64,000 bases of DNA from Mucilaginibacter ginsenosidivorans (GCF_007971025.1 NZ_CP042436.1:3286001-3350000); one strand, 5' to 3'. Positions 25,931-35,252 are shown, counted from the first letter of the stretch. The notes: generated from the letters alone by a model not told the origin. Numbers and translations: made by a program.

Positions 25931-28363
25931 TTACTTGCTGCTTAAAATAAGGGTTGATTTAATTCTTGCCGATTTTTCATTGATGTTTTTAAGAAATAAC
26001 AATTCGTTCAGTTTGCCGTCTCTCCAGGTTTCAAACATATCGTCGTAATAAAAACTACCCGGGTTGCCCGACTCACCACCCGGAAAAACGCCGTAACCTT
26101 TTACTTCCGGCCCCAGTTGTACCACCATCCGCCACGACGGACCATTTCCGCCTTTTAATGCATTGATAACCGATCCGTTGCCGCCAACGGAAAAATGCCC
26201 CGTTCCGAAACCGGGGAGATTAGCCAGGTGATTGATATGAGTGTCCTTAACGTTGCCCCACTCCCAGTTTTTTCCGGGCTTTCCGTGAGTTTTTATCAGC
26301 TGGCTAACAGAGACGGTAAATGACCTGTTTACAATGCCGGTGCAGGTTTCTTTGCCTGGTGTATTGAGTACGTCAAACCATTTCGAGCCGGGTTCGGTTA
26401 ATAATAATTTCTCAGTGCGGTCAAACGAGGGGTAATTCAACAGGATATCTTTGCGATCAAACTCATCCCAAACCATGTCGTAAAAACTGAGCCACCATGC
26501 GTTGAAAATACTTGCTCCTTCAGAATTTGCGGAGAAACGTTTATCCCAATCCCTTACAAGTTCAAGCGCCCATTTCTGGTCTTTGTTAAATTTAGAGGCA
26601 TCGATATACTCAAGCATCTCCGGAAGCACGTCGTGGGCCCGCATGCTGTAATCATCCATTTGCATCAGGCGCATGCTATCTGCTGTCGCATTTTTCATTC
26701 CTGAAAGCAAGTCATTTATTCGTTTGGCGCGGTCGTATAATTCAAAATCCCAATTGATATAGTATGGATAAGTTTGATCTGTTGACGATTGATTTGCCGA
26801 ACTTACAAAACCGCGGGCCGGGTTCTTAACTGTTGGATTCTGATCATAAGGTATCCAACCCTGCCAATCGTTTGCAGGGTCGCTGCCATCCAGAATATAT
26901 TTACCTTGCTCCCGGAACTTTAATGGAAACTTTCCATTGGGTGTGATAGCAATATCCTTTTCCTTGTCAGCAAAAATGAAATTTTGAGCCGGGGCAGTAT
27001 AAAAGGTAAGCGCCTTTCGGTAATCATCGTAATTTTTTCCCCGGTTTAACAGGTAAAAGGTCATAAATTCATCCGACTCATCATGTGCTATCCAACGTAG
27101 CGCATCGCCAACGGGTACGTTTTCGTGATCGCCTTCGGGTTTTTGTGACGTACTGTTGTACACCACAGGCCCGTGGTGGGTATAAATTACAGTGTCGTAA
27201 AGCGGCTTTTGTCCGCGCACATTGATGACCTCGACATGCTTGCTCGTTTTCTTCCACTTATTATTGTACCAATATTCGTTTTTGGTGTTATCCCTGAATT
27301 TGACCTGGTACCAGTCGAGCACATCGGCGCCCACGTTGGTTACACCCCAACTAATATTTTGATTATAGCCTACAACCACGCATGGTGCGCCCGGTAACGA
27401 AACTCCATAAACATTTACAGTAGGGGATGATAGCTGGACCTGGTACCATATTGAAGGGAAAGTGAGGTTGAGATGTGGATCATTGGCCAAAATGGGGTAG
27501 CCGTTTGCAGATTTGCTTCCCGCAATGGCCCAGTTGTTACTGCCAATACCGGGAATGCGCTCTTTAGGCTTTATTCTACCGGTCATTTGAGCTATGAAAT
27601 CAGCTGAAGGCTTTGGGAGCGGCAGAGCCTTAAAATCCCATTTCGTTCCCGCCGGAATTATCGGGTCCTCATGAAAAGGATAGTCAGGAAACAGGTCGTT
27701 CACATCCTTAGCCCCAAACACCTTTAGATCATTGGTCATCGCAAAATCGTCGGAACCGCCAGCCAGTGTTTCGGACATCAGTTTTAACAGGTATGCACAA
27801 TCGATTGGCTTCCACTCTTCTGGAGCATAGTCGAGCAGCTTAAATTCGAGTGGGTAGTCTTTTTTGCTCAAATGATGGATGAAGCTATTTACCCCGTCGG
27901 AATATGCCCCGATCATCATCTTGGAAACCGGGTTTTTCATCATTCCGCGTAAGGTGTTTTCTGCGCCGTAAGTCATACCTATGCGGCGATGATAACGATC
28001 AACTTCGAGCGCCTTCACCCCAACGACTTCCGAAAGCCGCCCCGAGGCGCTGCGTGTCTGTATGTCCATTTCCCAAAGCCTGTCATGCGCTGTTATGTAT
28101 CCCTGGGCGTAATACAGATCATGGTCGTTTTCGGCGAAAATGTGCGGTATGCGGTGTTCGTCATAGTGGATTACAACTTTACCGGTCAATCCGTCGAGTT
28201 GCAACTGTTCATCTGACCCTGTGTTTTTGCTTTCAGCGTTCTGCCAGAAGCCGGTGCCGGGATTAAGCAATTTTCCGAGAGGGGGAATATCGCCGATTTT
28301 GATCTGCAGGCTGTAAATGAGCCCCAGGGTAACGGCAAATACTAAAATGGCTAAGTATTTCAT
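25931..28363 (-). CDS. Penicillin-acylase-family (S45) Ntn hydrolase
   Basis: The 810-residue precursor belongs to the S45 family of N-terminal nucleophile amidases. An N-terminal hydrophobic segment (about 3-18) implies export. The alpha subunit region has ENDHDLYYAQGYITAHDRLWEMD (about 78-100), a well-conserved feature. The autoproteolytic site is GSNNWAIAGSKS with Ser at 275 as new N-terminal nucleophile; the Asn after NDPHL and the SLPGAPCVVVG segment follow. Family members cleave penicillins, acyl-homoserine lactones or other amides; the actual substrate here is unknown. It is transcribed with the downstream small membrane protein. Confidence 0.93.
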   Translation of the reverse strand: MKYLAILVFAVTLGLIYSLQIKIGDIPPLGKLLNPGTGFWQNAESKNTGSDEQLQLDGLTGKVVIHYDEHRIPHIFAENDHDLYYAQGYITAHDRLWEMDIQTRSASGRLSEVVGVKALEVDRYHRRIGMTYGAENTLRGMMKNPVSKMMIGAYSDGVNSFIHHLSKKDYPLEFKLLDYAPEEWKPIDCAYLLKLMSETLAGGSDDFAMTNDLKVFGAKDVNDLFPDYPFHEDPIIPAGTKWDFKALPLPKPSADFIAQMTGRIKPKERIPGIGSNNWAIAGSKSANGYPILANDPHLNLTFPSIWYQVQLSSPTVNVYGVSLPGAPCVVVGYNQNISWGVTNVGADVLDWYQVKFRDNTKNEYWYNNKWKKTSKHVEVINVRGQKPLYDTVIYTHHGPVVYNSTSQKPEGDHENVPVGDALRWIAHDESDEFMTFYLLNRGKNYDDYRKALTFYTAPAQNFIFADKEKDIAITPNGKFPLKFREQGKYILDGSDPANDWQGWIPYDQNPTVKNPARGFVSSANQSSTDQTYPYYINWDFELYDRAKRINDLLSGMKNATADSMRLMQMDDYSMRAHDVLPEMLEYIDASKFNKDQKWALELVRDWDKRFSANSEGASIFNAWWLSFYDMVWDEFDRKDILLNYPSFDRTEKLLLTEPGSKWFDVLNTPGKETCTGIVNRSFTVSVSQLIKTHGKPGKNWEWGNVKDTHINHLANLPGFGTGHFSVGGNGSVINALKGGNGPSWRMVVQLGPEVKGYGVFPGGESGNPGSFYYDDMFETWRDGKLNELLFLKNINEKSARIKSTLILSSK

Positions 28364-28437
28364 CGGTCGGAATTGGTACCGACCAATATAGTGAAATGGA
28401 AGTAACCGTAAAGTTAAAAGTTGAAAATCGGCGTTGG

Positions 28438-29043
28438 TTAATTCACCTTATAACGGAATGTAAGTTTAAACCTGCTCCTTCCGGATGAAGCTGTATCCGC
28501 CTTATAAATATTAAAGGAATAGCTTGGGTTTTGGCGCATATCAACCGAATCTTTCTTATAACCATCCATCAGCCATACCTCGTAACCAGAGGGGACAGAG
28601 GTTATTGATTCCATTTGCAGTTTATAAACGCCTTCCATTGTAGAAGAGACGCTAAGGTTGATTGACCGACCCTTGCCAGACAATGGTAACGAGTTTATAG
28701 CAAGGGGGACGTTATCACTTGATATACTTGATAAAGTCACAACCCCATAACCCTGCAAGGCAGGAGCATCTTCTCCGATCACATATATTGGTTTAGCAGT
28801 CGGCTTGAAATTGATGAGAATACCATCTGAATTAATTGAGTCTTTGGTCATTTTAAGTCGCACCAGTCCTGTTACACTTGGTCCGTCTGCATTGCTGGAC
28901 GTAGACGTTTGCCCCGTTGTCGATGTAGAAGTTGTAGGGGTTGTTATGGTAATGCCATCGGTGTTTGGTTGAACTGCCGTTTTTTTGCAGGAATAAAACA
29001 TTAAGCCTGAAAGTAATAGCAGTGCGGTAATTTCTCTTTTCAT
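28438..29043 (-). CDS. Hypothetical lipoprotein
   Basis: The 201-residue protein has a lipobox (LMFYSCKK, Cys about residue 19) followed by a Thr/Ser-rich linker (TTPTTSTSTTGQTSTSS). The C-terminal domain is beta-rich: VTGLVRLKMTKDSIN, GILINFKP, VTLSSI, VYKLQMES, RFKLTFRYKVN. The whole resembles surface lipoproteins of Bacteroidota that carry a small sandwich domain. No family recognised. It is flanked by unrelated genes and appears monocistronic. Confidence 0.75.
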   Translation of the reverse strand: MKREITALLLLSGLMFYSCKKTAVQPNTDGITITTPTTSTSTTGQTSTSSNADGPSVTGLVRLKMTKDSINSDGILINFKPTAKPIYVIGEDAPALQGYGVVTLSSISSDNVPLAINSLPLSGKGRSINLSVSSTMEGVYKLQMESITSVPSGYEVWLMDGYKKDSVDMRQNPSYSFNIYKADTASSGRSRFKLTFRYKVN

Positions 29044-29223
29044 CGTCCGGTCGTATAAAATTGCCTGGTCGGCAACAAAATGTTCTGTTAAACACCACTT
29101 TATACGGGGGCAAAAAGAATAGGTTCACTAATAGTTATTAACAATTTTTAATGCCGGAAAATCATAAATAAATGTTATAGTGAATTGGTAATAAGCTAAT
29201 TGTGTTTTGTTATTTAAACAAAC

Positions 29224-30087
29224 TCAATGATGATCGGCATCCCGTCCGGGCCACGATCTTTTGAATTCAGACGGATTCTGTCCGACGATTTTATTGAATA
29301 ATTTATTGAAATAGGACAGGCTTTCGAACCCAACCGCGTAACAGGTTTCGGTAATATTTTTGTCCTGCATCAATAAGTTTTTTGCCATATCGATACGATA
29401 TTGATTCACAAAATCAGTAAACGTCATATTGGTTTGCCTTTTAAAATAACGGCAAAATGCAGGTGTTGTAAGGTATACCTTTTCGGCCACGACGTTCACG
29501 TCGGGCTTACGGTTATAATTGGCATCGATATATTCGTATATTGCACCCATACGTATCTTATCTTTCAAAAAGAACCGAAGGCTCAGGTCATCGCCATTAA
29601 GTACCTGGTACTCCGTCGAATTTGCCAGGAACAGGAAAATATCCATCAATTCCATCAGTTGGTAAAACGATGACAGGTTTTCCAGCCGCTTAAGCCGTTG
29701 GGCGGCAATCGTTTTGGTTTCACCATAAAAAGCGACGCCTGAGGCCGACCTTTTGAACAACTGGTTAATAACGGAAAATTCCGGCGAGGTGTTGATGGCA
29801 TTGCCCATAAAATCCTCGCGTAGTTGTATAACAACCTGGTGGTATTCGCTCCGCAGGCGATAATCAAAATTGAGATGGGGGAGATTGCCGCCTATGAACA
29901 CAAGATCGCTTTGGGTATAACCGGAAATGTGCGACCCTACGTGACGTATACCGGCATCGGCTTCCACATAAACCAACTCGTATTCGGGGTGATAATGCCA
30001 TAAAAAAGTATTACGCAGTCGCGGAGAGAATAATTTAAACGACTTTCCGGGCTCAAAAACTACCTTTTCAAGTTGGATCTCGTTCAT
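29224..30087 (-). CDS. AraC-family transcriptional regulator
   Basis: The start was set at the ATG at 30085-30087 (MNEIQLEKVVFEPGKSF), giving 287 residues. An earlier in-frame ATG would add an atypical 18-residue hydrophobic stretch. The N-terminal half looks like a cupin-type sensor (FLWHYHPEYELVYVEADAGIRHVGSHI, then SDLVFIGGNLPHL). The C-terminal 100 or so residues hold the double helix-turn-helix of the AraC family: NVVAEKVYLTTPAFCRYFKR and the second helix region CYAVGFESLSYFNKLFNK. It is divergent from the PhyH dioxygenase gene with a 125-base spacer, so it may control it; the effector is unknown. Confidence 0.92.
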   Translation of the reverse strand: MNEIQLEKVVFEPGKSFKLFSPRLRNTFLWHYHPEYELVYVEADAGIRHVGSHISGYTQSDLVFIGGNLPHLNFDYRLRSEYHQVVIQLREDFMGNAINTSPEFSVINQLFKRSASGVAFYGETKTIAAQRLKRLENLSSFYQLMELMDIFLFLANSTEYQVLNGDDLSLRFFLKDKIRMGAIYEYIDANYNRKPDVNVVAEKVYLTTPAFCRYFKRQTNMTFTDFVNQYRIDMAKNLLMQDKNITETCYAVGFESLSYFNKLFNKIVGQNPSEFKRSWPGRDADHH

Positions 30088-30212
30088 CTTTATTGCTTTA
30101 ATAATTTGCTTGAAGTTATTAAAAATGTTAATGTAGAGCAAATTTTGGTCATTGCAAAGTATAATTACTGCTTATAACAGTGCTACTTTTGATATGTAAA
30201 TCAACAGCAGAT

Positions 30213-31190
30213 ATGAAAACTGAAAATCAAACCATGGGCACCATGATAATGAGCCCCGGAAATGCTCATAAGGAAATTCCTGGTAACCCGTCTACCGCAA
30301 AATCGAGTCAAATTAAATTAAATGACCGTAGCAACGGCGAACCGTTGCGGGTATTGACAGAGGATGACTGGAAGTTCTGGATAGAGAATGGATATGTAGT
30401 TGTTAAAAATGCCGTGCCGAAGGAGCAGGCAAAAAGGCTTGCGGATTATTTATGGGAGTATGAGGATAAAGACCCCAACGATATCGAAAGCTGGTACAAA
30501 CGGCCCAATGCACAAATGCAAATGACGGAACTGAACAATACCGGCATGGTAGAAATATATAACCAGCAATACATGTGGGATAACAGGCAATATCCAAAGG
30601 TTCACCAGGCATTTGCTGATGTTTGGGGAACCGAAAAATTGTGGGTGACCATTGACAGGGCCAATCTGAATTTTCCATTAAGGCCGGGCTTTGAATATAA
30701 AGGGTTTATCCATTGGGATTATGATCCGGAAACCAAACCGCAAAATGTACAGGGGGTATTGGCGCTGGCCGACCAGACGGATGAAAATATGGGAGGTTTT
30801 CAGTGTGTGCCTGAACTATACCGGACCTATGACGCATGGAAACTAATGCAACCTGTCGACCGCGATCATTATAAGCCCGATACAACGGGGTTTGAAATAG
30901 TAAAGGTTAAGCTGGAAGCAGGGGACCTGCTGATATTCAACAGCCTGGAGCCACATGGCATTCGCCCGAATACAAGCGGTAACAAGGTGCGTATCGCACA
31001 ATATATAGCGATGATGCCTGCCCAGGAAGATAACGAGGAACTACGCCAATGGCGTATCAACAGCTGGCAAAGCCGCGAAGCTATGCAAGGGTACGCTTTC
31101 CCGGGCGATCCGATGGAACGGGAAAAGAAAAACCCTGTTGCGGAATTAAGCCCATTGGGACGAAAGCTGCTTGGACTGGACCGCTGGTGA
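30213..31190 (+). CDS. Phytanoyl-CoA dioxygenase (PhyH) family protein
   Basis: The start was taken at the ATG at 30213 (MKTENQ), giving 325 residues, rather than the ATG at 30180 with an extra 11 residues. PhyH proteins are Fe(II)/2-oxoglutarate oxygenases. The metal-binding HxD is in GFIHWDYDPET (H167/D169 in this numbering), the distal His in NSLEPHGIRPN (H248), and the 2-oxoglutarate Arg probably in NKVRIAQY. The family opening LTEDDWKFWIENGYVVVKNAVP is intact. The substrate is unknown. It is divergent from an AraC regulator gene. Confidence 0.9.
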   Translation: MKTENQTMGTMIMSPGNAHKEIPGNPSTAKSSQIKLNDRSNGEPLRVLTEDDWKFWIENGYVVVKNAVPKEQAKRLADYLWEYEDKDPNDIESWYKRPNAQMQMTELNNTGMVEIYNQQYMWDNRQYPKVHQAFADVWGTEKLWVTIDRANLNFPLRPGFEYKGFIHWDYDPETKPQNVQGVLALADQTDENMGGFQCVPELYRTYDAWKLMQPVDRDHYKPDTTGFEIVKVKLEAGDLLIFNSLEPHGIRPNTSGNKVRIAQYIAMMPAQEDNEELRQWRINSWQSREAMQGYAFPGDPMEREKKNPVAELSPLGRKLLGLDRW

Positions 31191-31200
31191 CCAGGCGTAT

Positions 31201-31228
31201 GCAGGGACGTGTTACACCATGTCCCTGC
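31201..31228. terminator. Hairpin between convergent PhyH and VOC genes
   Basis: GCAGGGAC (31201-31208) pairs perfectly with GTCCCTGC (31221-31228). It sits between two converging genes, and on the plus strand the flank TTGTTAATTTT is only moderately T-rich. Probably a shared terminator. Confidence 0.55.
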
Positions 31229-31232
31229 GTTG

Positions 31233-31589
31233 TTAATTTTGATGTAAGCTTAAACGGTTGCCGTCCGGATCTATTATTGCCGCAAATCTTCCCCACGGTG
31301 TCTGGTCCACTTTACCAACAGTTATACCCTTTGCGGATAAGTCCTCGATATCGTTATCGAGGTTGTCAGTGTTTATAACAAAGCCATTGAGGCAACCTGC
31401 CGGCATATTTTCGAACCAGGTAACGAGGGTAATGGATACTGCTTCCTGCCCGGATAAAGCCAGCTGCACCCATTTTTGATCCTTGTCAAACGGCGCTTCT
31501 ACCAATAAATTAAATCCAAGCTTTAAATAGAATTGTTTAGCTGCTTCCTGGTCTGTTACCGGGATAGAGATGATTGAAATTGATTTCAT
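31233..31589 (-). CDS. VOC/glyoxalase-superfamily protein
   Basis: The start at 31587-31589 gives 118 residues beginning MKSISIISIPVTDQEAAKQFY, the usual VOC opening. The longer frame overlaps the arsR stop and is less likely. The paired beta-alpha-beta-beta-beta layout is visible: LGFNLLVEAPF, KWVQLALSG and, in the second half, NGFVINTDNLDNDIEDLSAKG and WGRFAAIIDPDGNRLSLHQ. The ligand cannot be read. It is the third gene of a unit with the ArsR regulator and the SRPBCC protein. Confidence 0.85.
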   Translation of the reverse strand: MKSISIISIPVTDQEAAKQFYLKLGFNLLVEAPFDKDQKWVQLALSGQEAVSITLVTWFENMPAGCLNGFVINTDNLDNDIEDLSAKGITVGKVDQTPWGRFAAIIDPDGNRLSLHQN

Positions 31590-31608
31590 AATATTTCCTG
31601 TTGTTTGG

Positions 31609-31950
31609 TTAAATTGTTTTATCGTCGCTTTTCCCTGAGCGCTTGTCCAGTAAATTTTCAAGGTTTTGCAATTTTTCCTTCCAGAACTGCTCGAAGTAAA
31701 TGATCCATTCCTTTATTTCGTCGAAACCCTGCGGGTTCAATTCGCAATAGCGCTCGCGCCCGTCTTCAGTTATTTGAACAAAGCCAGCTTCGCAAAGCAC
31801 TTTAATGTGTTTGGATATGGCCGGCCGGCTGATATCAAAATTGTCAGCAACCACATTGATAGATAATTTTTTACCAGTAAGCATCAGCAATATTTGCCGG
31901 CGGTTAGTATCTGCAATCGCCTGGAAGGGGTCCGAATTTAGTCTTGCCAT
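31609..31950 (-). CDS. ArsR-family transcriptional regulator
   Basis: The 113-residue winged-helix protein has the ArsR layout: DPFQAIADTNRRQILLMLTG, KLSINVVADNFDISRPAISKHIKVL (recognition helix) and the wing FVQITEDGRERYCELN. It lacks the CxC metal site of true metal sensors, so it senses something else or acts as an SRPBCC-linked repressor. Its start overlaps the 3' end of the SRPBCC gene by 47 bases. The two palindromes before the operon (32391-32438) are its likely operators. Confidence 0.92.
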   Translation of the reverse strand: MARLNSDPFQAIADTNRRQILLMLTGKKLSINVVADNFDISRPAISKHIKVLCEAGFVQITEDGRERYCELNPQGFDEIKEWIIYFEQFWKEKLQNLENLLDKRSGKSDDKTI

Positions 31951-32386
31951 TAATATGATCGTTTAGAATTTTATCAAATCTCCGCTGAATGCCTTTTTTC
32001 CAGCCATTTTCCATAAAGATACTGGCGATATAGTTTTTCCAGCCCTTAAAACCTTTATGCTCCAGGATCATCAGGGTTCCTCCAGCTTCCGGTACCAGTG
32101 TCCAGATTAAGACTGTATCTAAGCCTATAACACCGGGTTTTGGACCGCCCTGCCAGCTATATGCCAGTTTTTGATAAGGAATTATTTCCAGCACCTCGCA
32201 ATAAACGATACCATCCCAACCCATTTTTGGCAACGGTTTACTATGGAACTGAAATTTATGGCCAACAACCGGCAAAAAGTCATTTTTCATTAACCACTCG
32301 TTCACCAATTCCGGTTTTGTCAGGCACTCCCATACTTTTTCGGGCGGGTGGGCGAAGAACCATTTAACAATAATATCTCTTTGCAT
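31904..32386 (-). CDS. SRPBCC-domain protein (AHSA1-like)
   Basis: The 160-residue START/AHSA1-like protein opens IIVKWFFAHPPEKVWECLTKPELVNEWLMKND, a hallmark of the family, and has the C-terminal amphipathic helix (YIASIFMENGWKKGIQRRF). These proteins form a hydrophobic cavity for a small ligand or serve as co-chaperone-like factors. It is the first gene of the SRPBCC-ArsR-VOC unit, an arrangement widely seen in bacteria. The start codon at 32384-32386 follows the tandem operator directly. Confidence 0.9.
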   Translation of the reverse strand: MQRDIIVKWFFAHPPEKVWECLTKPELVNEWLMKNDFLPVVGHKFQFHSKPLPKMGWDGIVYCEVLEIIPYQKLAYSWQGGPKPGVIGLDTVLIWTLVPEAGGTLMILEHKGFKGWKNYIASIFMENGWKKGIQRRFDKILNDHINGKTKFGPLPGDCRY

Positions 32387-32390
32387 GAAT

Positions 32391-32438
32391 GCGTAATGTT
32401 TGAGTTACGCAATATATATGTAATGTTTGGGTTACGCA
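32391..32438. promoter_or_regulatory. Tandem palindromic operator of the SRPBCC-ArsR-VOC operon
   Basis: Two direct copies of a palindrome lie 28 bases apart. The first is GCGTAA-8-TTACGC (32391-32410, perfect 6-base arms), the second TGTAATGTTTGGGTTACGCA (32419-32438, 4-base arms GTAA/TTAC). The spacer words TGTTTGAG and TGTTTGGG are nearly identical. The pair sits immediately upstream of the first gene's start, where an ArsR autorepressor would be expected to bind. The assignment to this ArsR is an inference. Confidence 0.7.
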
Positions 32439-32618
32439 AATTTTATTGAAAAATACATCACCAAAAATCTGCAGCAAGGGCGAGGTATAGGCTATATGTC
32501 AGGCCTGCGGAATAGGAATTTGCTCATGGTATATCTTCTAATAAAACAGGCCTGGTCCCTAATCACCAATCACCAACCCCTTATTTTTACTTTTTCATGC
32601 AGGAAATCATTTTTATAT

Positions 32619-32626
32619 TAAATTTG
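32619..32626 (+). promoter_or_regulatory. Putative -7 promoter element of the maltose/glycogen cluster
   Basis: TAAATTTG is a full TANNTTTG match about 60 bases upstream of the exported amylase gene. T-rich sequence lies upstream. The remaining spacer (32441-32618) shows only a repeated CAGGCCTG word near 32500 and 32550 and low-complexity AATCACCA words. Confidence 0.45.
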
Positions 32627-32686
32627 AAACGCCGTGACCGTTGATAGTAAAATCGACATCCGGTTACTTTTCCTGATAAACCTGGT

Positions 32687-34549
32687 ATGAGAAAATCATT
32701 GTTTTTGACAGTTGGCTGCCTGCTGGTGGCGTTGGGCGTTTCGGCTCAAATTCCTGCTTTGGAGCGTGTAGAACCTATGTTTTGGTGGGTTGGTATGAGT
32801 AATCCTAACCTCCAGCTGATCGTGCACGGCAAGGATATTGCCTCCCGAAAAGTAGAATTGAACTACCCCGGCGTGAAGCTTATTGCGGTGCATAAAGTTG
32901 AAAATCCTAATTATTTATTTGTCGACTTGCGCATTTTTTCAGGTGCAACTCCGGGAACGTTCCCGATAAAATTCACTAAAGCGGGCGAAAAAACACTCAT
33001 GTATCAATACGCTTTGAAGAAACGTGATCGTTCGCCCGACCGTGCACAGGGTGTAACCAATAAAGATCTGATATACCTGATCATGCCGGACCGTTTTGCC
33101 AACGGCGACCCCAAAAATGATTCCGTCGCCGGTATGCGCGAAAAAGGGATCAATCGGACTAAAATGTTCAGCAGGCATGGAGGTGATCTGCAGGGTATCA
33201 TGGACCACCTGGATTATTTAAAGGAACTGGGTGTTACGGCTATCTGGCTAACCCCAGCCGTTGAAAACGACGAGCCAAGCGCATCTTATCACGGTTACGC
33301 GGTTACAGATCATTATAAGATCGATCCCCGCTATGGTACCAACGAATTATATAAACAGTTTGTAGAAAAATGCCATGCAATGGGTATGAAGGTGGTGATG
33401 GATTTGGTGCACAATCATGCCGGCACCGAAGGCTACACCATACAGGATATGCCAATGAAAAGCTGGGTACATCAATGGCCGAAATATACTAAATCAAACT
33501 TTCGCGACGCGGCGGTAATGGACCCGCATGCAGCACCGTCGGACAGGAAACAGATGCTCGACGGCTGGTTCGACCACCGGATGGCTGATATGAATGAAAA
33601 TAACCCTTATCTGCAGAACTTCCTTACGCAGAACCACATCTGGTGGGTGGAATACTCAGGGGTAGATGGCTTCAGGCTGGATACTTATCCCTACAACGAT
33701 CCTGGATATATGGCTAAATGGGCGAAAGATGTAAGAACCGAATTTCCGCGTCTTTCCATATTCGGCGAAACGTTGGTGTGGTCGGCAGCCAACCAGGCAT
33801 TTTTTACCGAAGGAAATGTAGTAAACCGCGGTTTGGATACACATCTGCCTGGCGTCACGGACGGGGTTTGGAAAGAAGCGGTTTATGATGCTTTGAACGC
33901 ACATGAGGGCTGGACCGAAGGTGTTAACCGCCTGTATTCGGTAATGGCCCAGGATTTTCTTTATAAAGACCCCACTAAGAATGTTATCTTTTTGGATAAT
34001 CATGATATGAGCCGTTTTCTTTCGGTAGTAGGAGAGGATTTTACAAAATATAAATCGGGAATGGCTTTGCTGATGACCATGCGCGGCGTACCGCAGATGT
34101 ATTATGGGGATGAGATACTGATGAAAAACTTCTCAAACCCTGACGGCCTGGTGCGTGAGGATTTTCCGGGTGGCTGGCCGGGCGACAAGGATAATAAATT
34201 TTCGCCGACAGGCAGAAGCGTTAAAGAGAATGAGGCCCTTAACTATGTTAAAACTTTAGCTAATTACCGTAAAAACACGCCTGCGTTACAAACGGGCAAG
34301 ATGATGCAATACATTCCTGAAAATGGCGTGTACGTGTTTTTCAGGTATGATGCGGCGAAAACGATAATGATCGCTTATAATAGCCGTGAGAAAGAACAGG
34401 AGGTTAAGACAGAGCGCTATGCTGAACGTATTAACGGCGCTGAAAAAGCAAAGGACGTAATTACAGGCGAGACTATTGATGTTTCTAAACTTTTACTGCC
34501 GGCGAAGGCGACATTAGTTTTAGAATTACTGCCAAAAAGTACACATTAA
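32687..34549 (+). CDS. Exported GH13 alpha-amylase/neopullulanase-type enzyme (SusA-like)
   Basis: The 620-residue protein has a signal peptide (about 1-20, ending VSAQ), so it acts in the periplasm or outside. A beta-rich N-terminal domain (about 25-110) like that of cyclomaltodextrinases/neopullulanases precedes the GH13 barrel. The nucleophile is in GFRLDTYPYND (D332), the acid/base in IFGETLV (E361) and the stabilising Asp in FLDNHD (D440). DRFANGDPKND and MDLVHNHAG are also present. It should break down starch or maltodextrins to short oligosaccharides for the transporter and enzymes downstream. No SusC/SusD pair is nearby, so uptake of larger glucans must use receptors elsewhere. Confidence 0.92.
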   Translation: MRKSLFLTVGCLLVALGVSAQIPALERVEPMFWWVGMSNPNLQLIVHGKDIASRKVELNYPGVKLIAVHKVENPNYLFVDLRIFSGATPGTFPIKFTKAGEKTLMYQYALKKRDRSPDRAQGVTNKDLIYLIMPDRFANGDPKNDSVAGMREKGINRTKMFSRHGGDLQGIMDHLDYLKELGVTAIWLTPAVENDEPSASYHGYAVTDHYKIDPRYGTNELYKQFVEKCHAMGMKVVMDLVHNHAGTEGYTIQDMPMKSWVHQWPKYTKSNFRDAAVMDPHAAPSDRKQMLDGWFDHRMADMNENNPYLQNFLTQNHIWWVEYSGVDGFRLDTYPYNDPGYMAKWAKDVRTEFPRLSIFGETLVWSAANQAFFTEGNVVNRGLDTHLPGVTDGVWKEAVYDALNAHEGWTEGVNRLYSVMAQDFLYKDPTKNVIFLDNHDMSRFLSVVGEDFTKYKSGMALLMTMRGVPQMYYGDEILMKNFSNPDGLVREDFPGGWPGDKDNKFSPTGRSVKENEALNYVKTLANYRKNTPALQTGKMMQYIPENGVYVFFRYDAAKTIMIAYNSREKEQEVKTERYAERINGAEKAKDVITGETIDVSKLLLPAKATLVLELLPKSTH

Positions 34550-34601
34550 TAAATATATTTAGCTACTTTAAAATCAGCCGGTTATTTGCTGAAGAAATTG
34601 A

Positions 34602-35252
34602 ATGAATAAGATAAAAGCGTGCATTTTTGACCTGGATGGAGTGATTGTGGATACTGCGGTTTACCATTACAAGGCATGGAAGCGATTGGCGAATGAACTG
34701 GGATTTGATTTTACCGAAGAAGACAATGAAAAACTGAAAGGTGTGAGCCGCGTGGCATCGCTCAACCTGATATTGCAATGGGGCGACCTTTCAAAAACTG
34801 ATGCCGAAAAGGAAGAACTGGCGACGCGAAAGAACAACTGGTATGTGGAGATGATCAATAAAATGACGCCGGATGAAGTACTGCCAGGAGCAAAGGAGTT
34901 TGTTGAATCATGTGAAAATGCAGGCATCAAAACGGCACTGGGCTCGGCGAGCAAGAACTCAAGAACGATACTGGAAAAGGTTGGTATCGCTCATTTGTTT
35001 GACGTTGTAATCGATGGTAATAAAGTGAGTAAGCCCAAACCCGATCCGGAAGTGTTTTTGAAAGGCGCGGAAGAGTTAGGTATTGCGCCGGAAAATTGCG
35101 TGGTTTTCGAGGACGCTATAGCCGGGGTTGAGGCTGCTATTAACGGTGGAATGAAAGTGGTAGGAATAGGCTCGCCCGATGTTTTGGGGAAGGCTAACCT
35201 GGTGATAAATGGCTTAAATGAAATGAGTTTAGAAAAGTTGAATAAACTATAA
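34602..35252 (+). CDS. pgmB: Beta-phosphoglucomutase
   Basis: PgmB converts beta-glucose-1-phosphate, the product of GH65 phosphorolysis, to glucose-6-phosphate. The 216-residue HAD protein has the nucleophile motif FDLDGVIVDTA (D10, D12), the cap with Arg/Gly-rich GVSRVASL, motif II in LGSASKNS, Lys in SKPKPDPEVF and the acidic pair in VVFEDAIAGVEAA. All catalytic positions are intact. It sits directly upstream of the GH65 gene, the usual pairing. Confidence 0.95.
   Translation: MNKIKACIFDLDGVIVDTAVYHYKAWKRLANELGFDFTEEDNEKLKGVSRVASLNLILQWGDLSKTDAEKEELATRKNNWYVEMINKMTPDEVLPGAKEFVESCENAGIKTALGSASKNSRTILEKVGIAHLFDVVIDGNKVSKPKPDPEVFLKGAEELGIAPENCVVFEDAIAGVEAAINGGMKVVGIGSPDVLGKANLVINGLNEMSLEKLNKL

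Noticed and set aside
31590..31661. N-terminal extension of the VOC protein (24 residues)
   Set aside because: It overlaps the end of the arsR gene and lacks conservation; the family start is MKSISIISIPV at 31589.
32427..32621. A 64-residue plus-strand frame before the exported amylase
   Set aside because: It consists of spacer and low-complexity words, overlaps the putative promoter, and has no family resemblance.
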